Assembly (NCBI GenBank): GCA_022824025.1
Contig: JAJEBF010000004.1
Span: 62,001 to 126,000, forward strand
DNA length: 64,000 nucleotides
Source: Caldilineaceae bacterium
GTDB lineage: Bacteria; Chloroflexota; Anaerolineae; Caldilineales; Caldilineaceae
Direction: 5' to 3'
In this document: in pieces, positions 18,330-26,945 of the stretch
Position numbering within the stretch: the stretch's first letter is position 1
How the letters are laid out: each line of letters opens with the position of its first letter
Translations under genes and position numbers: made by a program
Notes under the pieces: model-generated
Databases searched by the model: none
The model's input: the letters and a program-made list of their open reading frames with translations, nothing else
What the model was told of the DNA's origin: nothing

Positions 18330-19117
18330 TCAGTGCCAAATACCTGCTCAATGACGTTGACGTGGCCCGCTTTCTTGTCAACGGCTACCATGTCGTCGAA
18401 CCGGACCTGCCCGCGGGTTTGAACGAGCGGATTGCCGACAGGCTGGACGCGCTCACTGCCAATCCCGGCGACGCAATCACCGAGACCGTTCCCGAGCTCT
18501 GGCAGGTTCTCGAGCACCCCCTGGTCAAGGGCGTTCTCATCAGCCTGTTGGGTGAGGACTACAGCGTAAACGCCCACCGCCACTGGCACTGTAAACTGCC
18601 CGGCTCCGGCTTCATGCAGTGGCATCAGGACAGCACAAACAACCGCGGCACGCAGATCGATCGCCTGTTGGGGCTGTACTATCCTCATACCATCACGGCG
18701 GATATGGGCCCAACCGTCATCGTGCCCGGAACCCAGTTTCGCAATGCCCCGACAGACAGGATGGCCACCTACACGAACATTCGCGGGCAGGTGCCCTTGA
18801 CGGTGGCGGCAGGCTCCGTCGCCTTCACTCATTATGACCTGTGGCACGGCACGGCCAGCAACAGTTCGAGTGTCAAACGCCACATGATCAAGTTCCTCTT
18901 CAACCGCAACAGCGAGAACAGCGTCCCGACGTGGAACCACGACCCCGATGCGCTGAATCGACCACGCGATTGGAATGCTCGCGACAAAGCGGAGGACGCC
19001 GGCAACATCCTTTCCTTCGGCAACCCCCTGGGCGTCTCGCAGAGCGACCATTACAAGGAAAGAACGATTCGGCGCGCCTGCTGGAATGAACTGATCGGGC
19101 AGAAGTCGCCCAGTTGA
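18326..19117 (+). CDS. Phytanoyl-CoA dioxygenase (PhyH) family protein
   Basis: This 263-residue Fe(II)/2-oxoglutarate-dependent oxygenase has the HxD...H facial triad at H100/D102 (FMQWHQD) and H174 (DLWHGTASN), with R185 (VKRHMIKF) as the likely 2-oxoglutarate-binding Arg. PhyH proteins hydroxylate or halogenate lipids and small metabolites; bacterial members often act in secondary metabolism. The GGAGG Shine-Dalgarno sits in the end of the previous gene. The substrate is unknown. The C-terminal part (TWNHDPDALNRPRDWNARDK) is polar. Confidence 0.88.
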   Translation: MISAKYLLNDVDVARFLVNGYHVVEPDLPAGLNERIADRLDALTANPGDAITETVPELWQVLEHPLVKGVLISLLGEDYSVNAHRHWHCKLPGSGFMQWHQDSTNNRGTQIDRLLGLYYPHTITADMGPTVIVPGTQFRNAPTDRMATYTNIRGQVPLTVAAGSVAFTHYDLWHGTASNSSSVKRHMIKFLFNRNSENSVPTWNHDPDALNRPRDWNARDKAEDAGNILSFGNPLGVSQSDHYKERTIRRACWNELIGQKSPS

Positions 19118-19217
19118 AACCGGCTACGGCAATCGCCGTTCCAGGTTCAAACGCGAGAGTGGACGCCGTCCGCTTTGCCTTCATCACAGTCCAACGCGCG
19201 CCCATTGCCGGACAGAC

Positions 19218-19248
19218 TGGACAGTGGCGCGCGCCGCAATCAGATAAT
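19218..19248 (+). promoter_or_regulatory. Possible promoter of the methyltransferase gene
   Basis: TGGACA (19218-19223) and GATAAT (19243-19248) lie 19 bases apart, longer than the optimum, just before the Shine-Dalgarno GGAG and the ATG at 19268. Support is moderate and based on sequence match only. Confidence 0.35.
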
Positions 19249-19267
19249 AACTGGAGATTCATGAAGA

Positions 19268-20062
19268 ATGGATGAGCTTTCTAGCTTCAACCGTGAACGC
19301 TGGAACGGATTGGCGCGGGCCGGGGTCCTTTACTCGCGGCCCAAGTTGGAATTGGACGAAGATTCGGCGCGCGAGATGGTTGACGAGGCCGGCCTGTTGG
19401 GGGACGTACGCGGCAAGAAGATCCTTGTCCTGGCGGGCGGCGGCGGCCAGCAGTCTGCCGCCCTGGGCCTCCTGGGCGCAAATGTAACCGTGCTCGACCT
19501 GTCGGACGAACAACTGGCCCAGGACCGTGTAGCCGCCGACCACTACGGCCTTTCGCCTGTCCTTCTGCAAGGTGATATGCGGGACCTTTCCCGTTTCGCA
19601 GACAGTTCCTTTGATATCGTATACCAGCCCTTCTCGATCAACTTCGTGCCCGACGTACGGCCCGTCTTTGCCGGCGTGGCCCGCATTCTCAAAGCGGGCG
19701 GGCTTTATCACGTACAGTGGCACAATCCGTATACCCAGACCTACAACCCCGACGACTACGATCCGGTCCGCGGTTATTCGTCAAACTCGATCTACGAGGA
19801 CGGCGAGGTCGATGTCGTCGCCATCTATGGCACTGACACCTGGGGCGTGGAGAGCGAGGACGGGAATAAGGTGGATGTGCCGGGCCCCAGAGAGTTTCGC
19901 CATACAATGAAGACTTTTATCAACTGCCTGGTCGATGGCGGGTTCGAAATCCTGGCATTTGACGAGCACAGGACATGGGAGGACGATCCTGAGCCGGGTA
20001 CCTGGGAGCATTTCAAGGCGGTAAGCCCGCCTTACCTGGCATTCTGGACGAGGAGAAAGTAG
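19268..20062 (+). CDS. Class I SAM-dependent methyltransferase
   Basis: A 264-residue Rossmann-fold methyltransferase (Methyltransf_11 type). Motif I is ILVLAGGGGQQSAAL at about residue 56, the acidic end of beta-2 is VLDLSDEQL, motif II/III is QGDMRDLSRF and SFDIVYQPF, and post-motif ILKAGGLYHVQWH follows. The substrate-binding C-terminal half (YNPDDYDPVRGYSSNS and the Trp-rich end) gives no hint of the acceptor. The AAA ATPase gene begins 11 bases downstream, so the two could be co-transcribed, but base composition differs. Confidence 0.85.
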   Translation: MDELSSFNRERWNGLARAGVLYSRPKLELDEDSAREMVDEAGLLGDVRGKKILVLAGGGGQQSAALGLLGANVTVLDLSDEQLAQDRVAADHYGLSPVLLQGDMRDLSRFADSSFDIVYQPFSINFVPDVRPVFAGVARILKAGGLYHVQWHNPYTQTYNPDDYDPVRGYSSNSIYEDGEVDVVAIYGTDTWGVESEDGNKVDVPGPREFRHTMKTFINCLVDGGFEILAFDEHRTWEDDPEPGTWEHFKAVSPPYLAFWTRRK

Positions 20063-20073
20063 GGAGTTGATCC

Positions 20074-21339
20074 GTGATCACGCTGATTGAAGCCCTCAAT
20101 TACCGCTGTCTGCGTTACGTTTCCAGGCCGCTCAAGCCATTTCATGTTTTGGTCGGGCCGAATGCATCAGGCAAGACGACCTTTCTGGACGTCGTGTCCT
20201 TCTTGCAGGACCTGGTCTCCGAGGGGCTGGAGGCCGCCCTCGAAAACCGGACCAACAATCCTCAGGATTTGCTGTTTCGTCGTGAAGGGGACATTCTGGA
20301 ACTCGCGGTTGAGGCCAGTATACCGAGAGATCTGCGCCAGCGAACTGCAAGGCCAGACCTGGAAACTGCAAGATATGAAGTTGCCATTGGTTTTGATGAG
20401 ACGGAGCGTCAGTTTGAATTCAAGTCTGAACAGTTCCTGATAAAGAAGGGTGCTGAACATCAGTCGAGTCCATTGCAGCGTTCATTGTTTCCCGCTTCAT
20501 TTGGTTCTCCAGAAACCTTGATAACACCGAGACATGAACGAGACAAGAGAATGGTTGTAAGCAAAGTTTCTGACGGGAATGATAACTTTTACAGTGAGTC
20601 CTACAATAGGCCGGGAAAAGGCTGGGCGCCGGCATTCAGGCTAGGCTCGATGAGGTCTGCCCTAGGCAATTTGCCTGCTGATGAGAAGGCACTTCCTGTT
20701 GCGACTTGGTTCAAGGAGCATTTGACAAGCGGAGTGCAAAGTTTCGTGTTGAACAGCCGAGAGATTCGACGACCTAGTCCGCCTACTAGAGTTTCGGGAT
20801 TCCTGCCTGACGGTTCGAATCTCCCATGGGTTGTTGATCGACTCCAACAGGATAGCCCAGAGGACTTTCGCTACTGGATTGAACACTTGCGTACGGCCCT
20901 TCCTGAACTAACAGGGATCACCACCTTCGAACGTCCTGAAGATAGACATCGCTACATGCTCTATGAGTATGACGGGGGGTTAAGGATCCCTTCGTGGCTC
21001 GTTTCTGACGGGACGTTACGGCTGACAGCACTCACTTTGCCAGCATACCTTCGTGGTCTTCAGGGCATATTTCTCATTGAGGAGCCTGAGAACGGCATCC
21101 ACCCAGGAGCGGTAGCTACCGCGTTTGATTCGCTCTCCTCCATGTATGATGCGCAGATTCTGTTGGCAAGTCACTCCACAGTCGTACTGAACTCTGCCGC
21201 CATTGATGATGTGCTTTGCTTCGCTACAGATGCCAACGGCGCAACTGATATCGTTCTTGGAACTGAGCATCCAATGCTACGAGAGTGGCAGGGAGAGGTC
21301 CCTCTAGGTTCGCTACTTGCTTCTGGAGTGCTCGGGTGA
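20074..21339 (+). CDS. AAA family ATPase (AAA_21/OLD-like), candidate defence component
   Basis: This 421-residue protein has an SMC/ABC-like ATPase fold. Walker A is GPNASGKTT (about residues 29-37) close to the N-terminus, Walker B is FLIEEPENGIHPG near residue 337, and the H-loop is LLASHSTVVLNS. The long middle is helical and probably the dimerisation/coiled arm. This arrangement is typical of the OLD/AAA_21 ATPases that pair with Toprim or other effectors in phage-defence systems (GajA, AriA and relatives). The GTG start has only a weak Shine-Dalgarno. The next gene overlaps it by four bases (GTGA). Codon use is visibly more A/T-rich than in the flanking genes, suggesting recent transfer. 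The defence role is inferred, not shown. Confidence 0.85.
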   Translation: MITLIEALNYRCLRYVSRPLKPFHVLVGPNASGKTTFLDVVSFLQDLVSEGLEAALENRTNNPQDLLFRREGDILELAVEASIPRDLRQRTARPDLETARYEVAIGFDETERQFEFKSEQFLIKKGAEHQSSPLQRSLFPASFGSPETLITPRHERDKRMVVSKVSDGNDNFYSESYNRPGKGWAPAFRLGSMRSALGNLPADEKALPVATWFKEHLTSGVQSFVLNSREIRRPSPPTRVSGFLPDGSNLPWVVDRLQQDSPEDFRYWIEHLRTALPELTGITTFERPEDRHRYMLYEYDGGLRIPSWLVSDGTLRLTALTLPAYLRGLQGIFLIEEPENGIHPGAVATAFDSLSSMYDAQILLASHSTVVLNSAAIDDVLCFATDANGATDIVLGTEHPMLREWQGEVPLGSLLASGVLG

Positions 21340-21959
21340 CCAAAAGGGATCTGATAGTCCTCGCCGCTGACAAAGACATGGCCCAAACCCTTCGCGGCCT
21401 TTTCGAGAGACACCAAGCTCTGGGGATCAGAGAGATTAGTGCTGACGTGCGCGTTGAAGAACAGCATGACCCTGCTTGCGCTCAACGCGGCGTGAGTTTC
21501 TTGTCAATCTTTTCCAAACAGTACCGTCGCGGGCTCTTAATATTCGATCACTTTGGAAGCGGGCGAGAGAGGATTCCCCCTTTAGATCTGCAGAATGACC
21601 TTAACAGGGAATTCGCAAGGACGGGTTGGGGAGACCGAGCTCGGGCTTTGGTATTGGAACCTGAATTGGAAGCCTGGGTTTGGGGATCGTCTCCTCACGT
21701 CGCAGACGTACTAGGATGGGAAGGAGGCAACACAAGTCTTCGTCGATGGTTGAGAGACGAAGGATGGCTAAAGGAAGGGGAATCTAAACCCAACCAGCCT
21801 GCCTCGGCATTCAGAGCAGCCTTACGCGAGGCAAGAACAAGCCGCAGTTCATCCCTATTCTATCAGCTAGCAAAACGGGTCTCATTGCAAAGATGTGAAG
21901 ATCGGACTTTCCACGAGCTTAGGGACATCTTGAAGCTCTGGTTTCCAACTTCCTCGTGA
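21336..21959 (+). CDS. Toprim/DUF4276-like partner of the AAA ATPase, candidate effector
   Basis: A 207-residue protein that starts at the GTG (21336) overlapping the ATPase stop; a longer frame exists but coupling favours this start. Its first strand ends in an acidic pair (VLAADKD), a second strand is LLIFDHFGSGRE, and EPELEAWVWGSS follows. The order strand-D, D-x-x-G-S-G, ELEAW recalls the small Toprim-like DUF4276 family found beside AAA_21 ATPases, in which the acidic residues would bind metal. I cannot confirm the family without a profile search. The C-terminus has a conserved-looking KPNQPASAFRAAL and a WFP end. A nuclease or metal-dependent effector role is inferred. Confidence 0.7.
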   Translation: MTKRDLIVLAADKDMAQTLRGLFERHQALGIREISADVRVEEQHDPACAQRGVSFLSIFSKQYRRGLLIFDHFGSGRERIPPLDLQNDLNREFARTGWGDRARALVLEPELEAWVWGSSPHVADVLGWEGGNTSLRRWLRDEGWLKEGESKPNQPASAFRAALREARTSRSSSLFYQLAKRVSLQRCEDRTFHELRDILKLWFPTSS

Positions 21960-21994
21960 AACCACCAAGATTGGGGTAGAATCCTGTATCGGCT

Positions 21995-23353
21995 TCATGT
22001 GCCCTTTAGTCGTCGAAAGAATGGTAGGTCAAACGAATCCCCCGTCCTCTCGACCTCCGTTTGCAATAACGCTCTGTGCTCCGCCAATACCGCTCCATAG
22101 TCCGGCTCATAGGCCAGGTTTCGCATCTCGCCGGGATCGTCTTCCAGGTCAAAGAGCATCTCTGGCCGCTCACCGTGCGAGAACGCGATATATTTGTATC
22201 GCGCCGTTCGGATCATGCGGCCTTTCTTCGTTTCATCGCTCATGAAGGCCTGCAGCTGCGTAACGACGCTGGCCCGACCTGGCAGCGCCGGGTTCTCCAC
22301 CACGGGGCGAATGCTCTGCCCGTCCACATCCTCGGGCGGGGCCAGCCCGGCATAGTCACACAGGGTCGGCAGCAGGTCCAGCCCGGAAACGAGATGGGTC
22401 CGGTCTATCCGGTTCTGCGGAATCGCGCCGGGAAGCCTCATCACGAACGGCACCTTTACGACCTCTTCCCAGAGCATCAGTTTGGTCACCCACCGGTGGG
22501 CCGCTACGCCTTCGCCATGGTCGCTGGTAAGGATCACCAGCGTGTCGTCCGCGAGCCCCCGCTCCTCCAACGCCCCCAGCAACCTGCCGATCTGCCTGTC
22601 GACGCGTTCGGTCAGACGGTCGTATACGTACAGGTATCGGCGCCAGGCGGTTTCGTCCCAGTCGTGCGTCCAGCTCATTTCAGGGCCGTACTCGGTCCGA
22701 TGGCGGCATAGCTCGACAAAGCCCGGTTCGTCCTCCACAGCTTCGAAGTTGGCGGGAAGCGGCGGCAATTCGCTGTCGGCGGGAATGTCCACGATGTGGC
22801 TCCACTCCATCACCCAGTAGCAGATGTCGTGAGGATTATGGAGAGAAGCCACGAGCAGAAAGGGGCTCTCGGCCTCTGTCCCTCGCGGACTCTGCTGCAG
22901 AAATTCGACAGCGTGATTGGCCCAAATCGGATCGGTATCGCTGCCAAGTTGCGGCGGAACGCCTTCGGGGTATTCGTCACACAAAAACTCGAACCCTCTC
23001 TTTGCTCCGTCAAGCTGAACGCCCTTCCGGGGTCTCGGCCCCAGATGCAATTTGCCCGTATAGTAAGGACGGTAACCGCCTTGACGAAAGTGTTCGCCCA
23101 TCGTTGCTACGCCCGGCCTGACGTCGGGTCCGTTCACCTCCACACCGGTCCTGTGCGGCAACCTGCCCGTCATCAGGCTGCCGCGCGACGGCCCGCAAAC
23201 GGGCGCCGCGCAGTAGGCGTTCCGGAAGCTGATCCCTCCCCGCACGAGCGAGTCCATATGTGGCGTGTGCAGGTTAGGGTTGCCGTGCGCGCTGAGAGCG
23301 CCGTGCGTCTGTTGATCGGTCAGAATGACCAGAATATTCGGTCGTGCTGGCAA
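21995..23353 (-). CDS. Sulfatase family protein, formylglycine type (1)
   Basis: A 452-residue type I sulfatase. The N-terminus NILVILTDQQ supplies metal-binding Asp residues. The modification motif is C53-G-P-S-R, in which Cys becomes formylglycine. YYTGKLHLG and the second metal site TSDHGEGVAAH follow. Translation begins at TTG with AAGGAG upstream. There is no signal peptide, so it probably acts in the cytoplasm on imported sulfated substrates (choline sulfate, sugar or aryl sulfates). An anaerobic-type maturase or FGE gene is not in this window. It is divergent from an aldo/keto reductase gene. Confidence 0.92.
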   Translation of the reverse strand: MPARPNILVILTDQQTHGALSAHGNPNLHTPHMDSLVRGGISFRNAYCAAPVCGPSRGSLMTGRLPHRTGVEVNGPDVRPGVATMGEHFRQGGYRPYYTGKLHLGPRPRKGVQLDGAKRGFEFLCDEYPEGVPPQLGSDTDPIWANHAVEFLQQSPRGTEAESPFLLVASLHNPHDICYWVMEWSHIVDIPADSELPPLPANFEAVEDEPGFVELCRHRTEYGPEMSWTHDWDETAWRRYLYVYDRLTERVDRQIGRLLGALEERGLADDTLVILTSDHGEGVAAHRWVTKLMLWEEVVKVPFVMRLPGAIPQNRIDRTHLVSGLDLLPTLCDYAGLAPPEDVDGQSIRPVVENPALPGRASVVTQLQAFMSDETKKGRMIRTARYKYIAFSHGERPEMLFDLEDDPGEMRNLAYEPDYGAVLAEHRALLQTEVERTGDSFDLPFFRRLKGT

Positions 23354-23719
23354 GGTCGTTTCTCCTTCGCTGTCTGCGGCGGTCTGGATACTGCGCGGCT
23401 GGCGTCACGCGGCGGCTACGTTTCAGATTCGCCGAGGACGGCAACACAGATTCTACCTGCCGCCCAGTTTCTCCGTCAACTGCTGACCCGATTTGGGCAA
23501 CACGGGGGAGCCCATTTGCGACCCTTAACGCCCTGCCCGCTTGTTTGACGGCGGGCCGGGGGCTTGAAGGCCGCGACAGATAGACCCCTTCATTTGCGGT
23601 GCTCACCTTGTGCTTCACTTTGCATTTTTCTCAACGATAAATGACAATGCGCGAGTGATGCGATGGCTAAAGATGCCATATCTTTCCTCCAATCCGAACC
23701 GCGAAAAGGAGCTGCTCCC
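23354..23719. other. Divergent intergenic region without recognised gene
   Basis: This 366-base gap lies between the sulfatase and aldo/keto reductase starts. It contains the sulfatase Shine-Dalgarno (CTCCTT on the plus strand) and the AAAGGAG of the reductase gene. No convincing -35/-10 pair, RNA gene or repeat was seen. Confidence 0.45.
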
Positions 23720-24652
23720 ATGCAAATCAAGACCTTCGGCAAACTCGGATGGCCAGTCTCCGCCGTGGGACTGGGCGCCTGGAACATCGGCAACCAGTGG
23801 GGCGACATTGATGACGCCACAGCCTGGACGACCGTGCAGGCGGCCTATGAAGCGGGCATGACACTGTTCGATGTAGCCGAGTCCTACGGAATACCCAATG
23901 GCCTTTCCGAATTTCGTGTCGGCCGCGCGCTGACCGGAATCCGCCACAACGTAATTCTGGTCAGCAAGATAGGCAACTGGGGCCTCCGCACCGGCGGCGA
24001 GATCCCCAAGAACAGCGTCGATTCGATCCGCCTCTCAGGTCACGCCATTCTTGGCCGCCTGCGCACAGACTGGGTCGACGTAATTCTCTGCCACAAAGGC
24101 GACCTCGACGACCCGACCGTCTACCTGGAAGGTTTCGAAGCGCTCAAAGATGAGGGCTGTCTGCGAGCGTACGGTATCTCAACCAATCGCCTGGATGTGC
24201 TCAAACGGTTCAACCGGGAGGGAACCTGCAGCGTCGTTCAGGTCGACTACTCACTCCTCAACCGCGAGCCTGAAGACGCGTTCTTGCCCTACTGCCAGGA
24301 GCACGGCATCGCGGTGATGGTGCGGGGCCCGCTGGCCAAGGGTCTGCTTTCCGGCCGCTACGCCAAAGGGTCTGTTTTCACCGACACGGTGCGAGCCGGC
24401 TGGAACGAGGGCGGCGCCCAACAAGCGCAGTTTGAAGCCCGCGCGGCACAGGTCGGTCGTCTCAGCGAGGTCGTTTCCTCAGGCGAGGAGATGGTGAAAG
24501 CAGCCATTCGATATACCTTCACGCATCCCGCTGTATCCATTTCAATTCCCGGCGCCAAGTCGCCAGAGCAGGCCCGGACCAACGCCGCAGCAGGCAGCCG
24601 GGCCCTAACCGAAGCGGAAGCCGACAGTCTGCGGAAGGCAATTGACGGTTAA
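23720..24652 (+). CDS. Aldo/keto reductase
   Basis: A 310-residue TIM-barrel NAD(P)H oxidoreductase. The catalytic tetrad is D51, Y56 (FDVAESYG), K83 (LVSKIGNWG) and H125 (ILCHKGDLD). The C-terminal nucleotide-binding loop is SISIPGAKSPEQARTNAAA. An upstream in-frame ATG at 23663 would add 19 residues, but ATG 23720 has AGGAG at good spacing and starts the first beta strand, so it is preferred. The family form resembles YajO/YdjG-like reductases that act on sugars and aldehydes. Enzymes for sugar acids lie downstream. Confidence 0.9.
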   Translation: MQIKTFGKLGWPVSAVGLGAWNIGNQWGDIDDATAWTTVQAAYEAGMTLFDVAESYGIPNGLSEFRVGRALTGIRHNVILVSKIGNWGLRTGGEIPKNSVDSIRLSGHAILGRLRTDWVDVILCHKGDLDDPTVYLEGFEALKDEGCLRAYGISTNRLDVLKRFNREGTCSVVQVDYSLLNREPEDAFLPYCQEHGIAVMVRGPLAKGLLSGRYAKGSVFTDTVRAGWNEGGAQQAQFEARAAQVGRLSEVVSSGEEMVKAAIRYTFTHPAVSISIPGAKSPEQARTNAAAGSRALTEAEADSLRKAIDG

Positions 24653-24893
24653 CCCACAGTCGCTCGCCGGCTCAGTCTCCCTGCCTGAAGCCCTAATCGC
24701 GGAGCCCGCCTTCGTCGCCCAATCGAGGCTGCCAGACGGCAAACAAGCGCCCGGGCCGGTCAATCCTTAATGCCAGGCCCTGGAAGTATTTCAAATCCCG
24801 GCTGCTACGCAGACGTCGAGTGAAAGGTCCGAGGAGCCGCTACCGAGAACGAAACACCCTGGAACCCTGCGCGAACGGAAAAGGAAGATCGCC

Positions 24894-26057
24894 ATGAAAA
24901 TCACAGACATCAAGACCTACCCCGTTTGGGTTGGGCAACGCAATCAGATGATCGTTAAGGTGGAGACTGACGAGGGCATTCACGGCTGGGGGGAAGCGGG
25001 GTTGTCGGGCCGGGAGCTGGCTGTGACGGGCGCTGTGAAACACTACCGTGAGTTTCTCATTGGGCGCGATCCTTTGCGCATGGGCGCGCTCTGGCAGGAG
25101 ATGTACCGCAGCCAGTACTTCGAAGGCGGCCGCGTCCTGACGGCAGCGATTTCGGCCATCGACATTGCACTCTACGATATCGCCGGCAAGGCTCTGAACG
25201 TTCCGGTCTATCAGCTTCTGGGCGGTAAACAGCGGGACCTGGTTCCCTGCTTTGCCTCCACCGGCGGCGCCAGCAAGGAGAAGCTGATCGAAAACGTGAA
25301 GCTGCTGGTAGACCTGGGCTGGCCCGCGATCCGCGCCGGCCGCAGCCCAAACCGCGATGAGGGGGAACCGGACTACATCTTCGAACCACGCGAATCGATA
25401 GGCGTCACCGCGCAGTGGCTGACAGCGGTACGCGAAGAGATCGGGCCCGAACCAGTGATGGGAATCGACTACCACCACCGCTTGAGTGTGGCCGAGGCGG
25501 CATCCTTCTGCCAGCGCATGCCGTCCGGCACGTTGGACTTCCTGGAAGAGCCGATCCGGGACGAAACGCCAGAAGCCTACGAAGCGCTTCGCAGCATGAC
25601 CGACGTCCCCTTTGCCATAGGCGAAGAATTCTCCAGCAAATGGCAGTTCCTCCCCTATATCGAGCGGGGTATCACCCAGTTCGCCCGCATCGATGTCTGC
25701 AATGTTGGCGGCCTGACAGAGTCCGCAAAGGTAGCCGCCATGGCCGAAGCGCATTACATCGACCTGATGCCCCACAATCCTCTCGGTCCTATCTGCAGCG
25801 CGGCCACCGTTCACCTGGCTGCCGCGGTCCCGAACTTCGCCTGGCTGGAAGTGCGGGTTTCTCCGACGGAGGAAGGCAAGTTTTACGACGAAGACTGGTT
25901 TCCTCAGCAACCGGAGTTGGACGGCTATCACTACATCGTGCCGGACGGACCGGGCCTCGGTGTCGAGTTCAATGAAGAACGGGCTCAGTCTGAAGAGTTC
26001 CGCTTCTGGGAGGCTCCCCACCTGCGGCGCCGCGATGGGTCTCTCACAAACTGGTAG
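24894..26057 (+). CDS. Mandelate racemase/muconate lactonizing enzyme family dehydratase
   Basis: A 387-residue enolase-superfamily enzyme. The capping domain leads to the barrel with metal ligands D192 (VMGIDYHHR), E218 or E219 (DFLEEPI) and E244 (AIGEEF). H294 in DLMPHNPLGP matches the catalytic His of galactonate/gluconate-type dehydratases. The pattern MKITDIKTYPV...GGKQRDLVP is typical of the D-galactonate dehydratase-like branch, which dehydrates sugar acids. AAGGAAG lies just upstream of the ATG. With the neighbouring reductase and sulfatase it suggests sugar-acid or sulfated-sugar breakdown; the precise substrate is not assigned. Confidence 0.9.
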   Translation: MKITDIKTYPVWVGQRNQMIVKVETDEGIHGWGEAGLSGRELAVTGAVKHYREFLIGRDPLRMGALWQEMYRSQYFEGGRVLTAAISAIDIALYDIAGKALNVPVYQLLGGKQRDLVPCFASTGGASKEKLIENVKLLVDLGWPAIRAGRSPNRDEGEPDYIFEPRESIGVTAQWLTAVREEIGPEPVMGIDYHHRLSVAEAASFCQRMPSGTLDFLEEPIRDETPEAYEALRSMTDVPFAIGEEFSSKWQFLPYIERGITQFARIDVCNVGGLTESAKVAAMAEAHYIDLMPHNPLGPICSAATVHLAAAVPNFAWLEVRVSPTEEGKFYDEDWFPQQPELDGYHYIVPDGPGLGVEFNEERAQSEEFRFWEAPHLRRRDGSLTNW

Positions 26058-26149
26058 ATCTGCTGGCGCGGCTGCGAAAGCCTTTTTTGGACAGCCAAGA
26101 TAGTGCGTATCAGGTACACCGGCAGATGAAAGTCGAGAAACTCACGCCG

Positions 26150-26569
26150 ATGAACATAAAGCAAGCTGTGCCCTTCTTCAGAGTATCGGACATGAAAGCG
26201 TCGATCCAGTTCTATGTCGACGGATTGGGATGCGAAATCAGCCAAAAGTGGGAGCCTGACGGGCAGCTGCGCTGGTGCTGGCTGACCCTGGACAATGCCG
26301 CGCTGATGCTTCAGCAGTTCCCCACTTCAGGACATGACTCCTGGACCCCGACGGGGAAAGTAGGCGAGGGCGTTACCACCGTCTTCCTCTGCGAAGATGC
26401 TTTGCAGCTTTACAGGCAGTTCAAGGCGAGCGGGCTCGACGCCTCGCTGCCTTTTGTCAGCAACGGAATGTGGCTCACGTCGCTTACCGACCCGGATGGC
26501 TACAGGCTTGACTTCGAAAGCGACACCGACGTGCCAGAAGGCGCCCGTCTGGGGAATGAACAGAGTTAG
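26150..26569 (+). CDS. VOC family (glyoxalase/bleomycin-resistance-like) protein
   Basis: This protein of about 139 residues has a vicinal-oxygen-chelate fold: PFFRVSDMKASIQFYVDGLGCEI is the first beta-alpha unit (written in part) and DPDGYRLDFES the closing strand with a Glu that usually binds metal. The start is uncertain: ATG 26150 begins the domain directly, ATG 26126 would add eight residues and a TTG at 26087 would add 21; none has a strong Shine-Dalgarno. VOC proteins range from lyases and dioxygenases to resistance proteins, so no substrate is proposed. Confidence 0.8.
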   Translation: MNIKQAVPFFRVSDMKASIQFYVDGLGCEISQKWEPDGQLRWCWLTLDNAALMLQQFPTSGHDSWTPTGKVGEGVTTVFLCEDALQLYRQFKASGLDASLPFVSNGMWLTSLTDPDGYRLDFESDTDVPEGARLGNEQS

Positions 26570-26754
26570 AAGAGAATCTTGCCACAGAAGCAGCCGCGAA
26601 AACCATCCGTGACCTGGCGTTGCGCTCGGTTCGCGCTACTTGGCGCCCCTGGATGCCCACGACTATAGCGGTCCCATTCGTTTGCCCTTAGGCCCTGGAT
26701 CAGCTGCCGTCCTCGGCTTCTCGGAAATCCGAAGAGGCTCACGTTCCGTCCTCA

Positions 26755-26776
26755 CCTACCTGGTATCCCAGGTAGG
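26755..26776 (+). terminator. Possible terminator hairpin after the VOC gene
   Basis: CCTACCTGG and CCAGGTAGG form a perfect 9-bp stem with loop TATC. It is followed by ATTCTCCC, only a weak U-rich tail. It lies about 185 bases after the VOC stop. Confidence 0.4.
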
Positions 26777-26810
26777 ATTCTCCCAAATGCCTCAGTTGCT
26801 TTGAAAGACA

Positions 26811-26839
26811 GCGGCCTCCGCCACTGTGGCGGAGGCCGC
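26811..26839 (-). terminator. Strong hairpin near the 3' end of the giant gene
   Basis: A perfect 13-bp stem (GCGGCCTCCGCCA pairing with TGGCGGAGGCCGC) with a 3-base loop. On the minus strand it is followed by TGTCTTTC, a weak U-tract. It stands about 107 bases beyond the stop of the 2440-residue gene, and termination of that transcript is the likely role. Confidence 0.5.
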
Positions 26840-26945
26840 AATTCGAGCCGGGCCAGGCTCCTGGCGTCCAGGCAATTGGCTGTTGGTCAACGCGCCAGCG
26901 CTTAGCGTTTCTGTGCTGGTCGGTCGTTCAGCGGCGCGAAGGCGT

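Larger units (their letters stand above)
26570..26945. other. Intergenic region carrying two strong hairpins
   Basis: This 376-base gap lies between the VOC gene and the 3' end of the giant minus-strand gene. Two perfect inverted repeats (26755-26776 and 26811-26839), listed separately, probably end the two convergent transcripts. No gene or other RNA was recognised. Confidence 0.5.

Noticed and set aside
24840..26021. A minus-strand open frame of 393 codons
   Set aside because: It lies antisense to the enolase-superfamily gene, whose catalytic residues are all visible on the plus strand.
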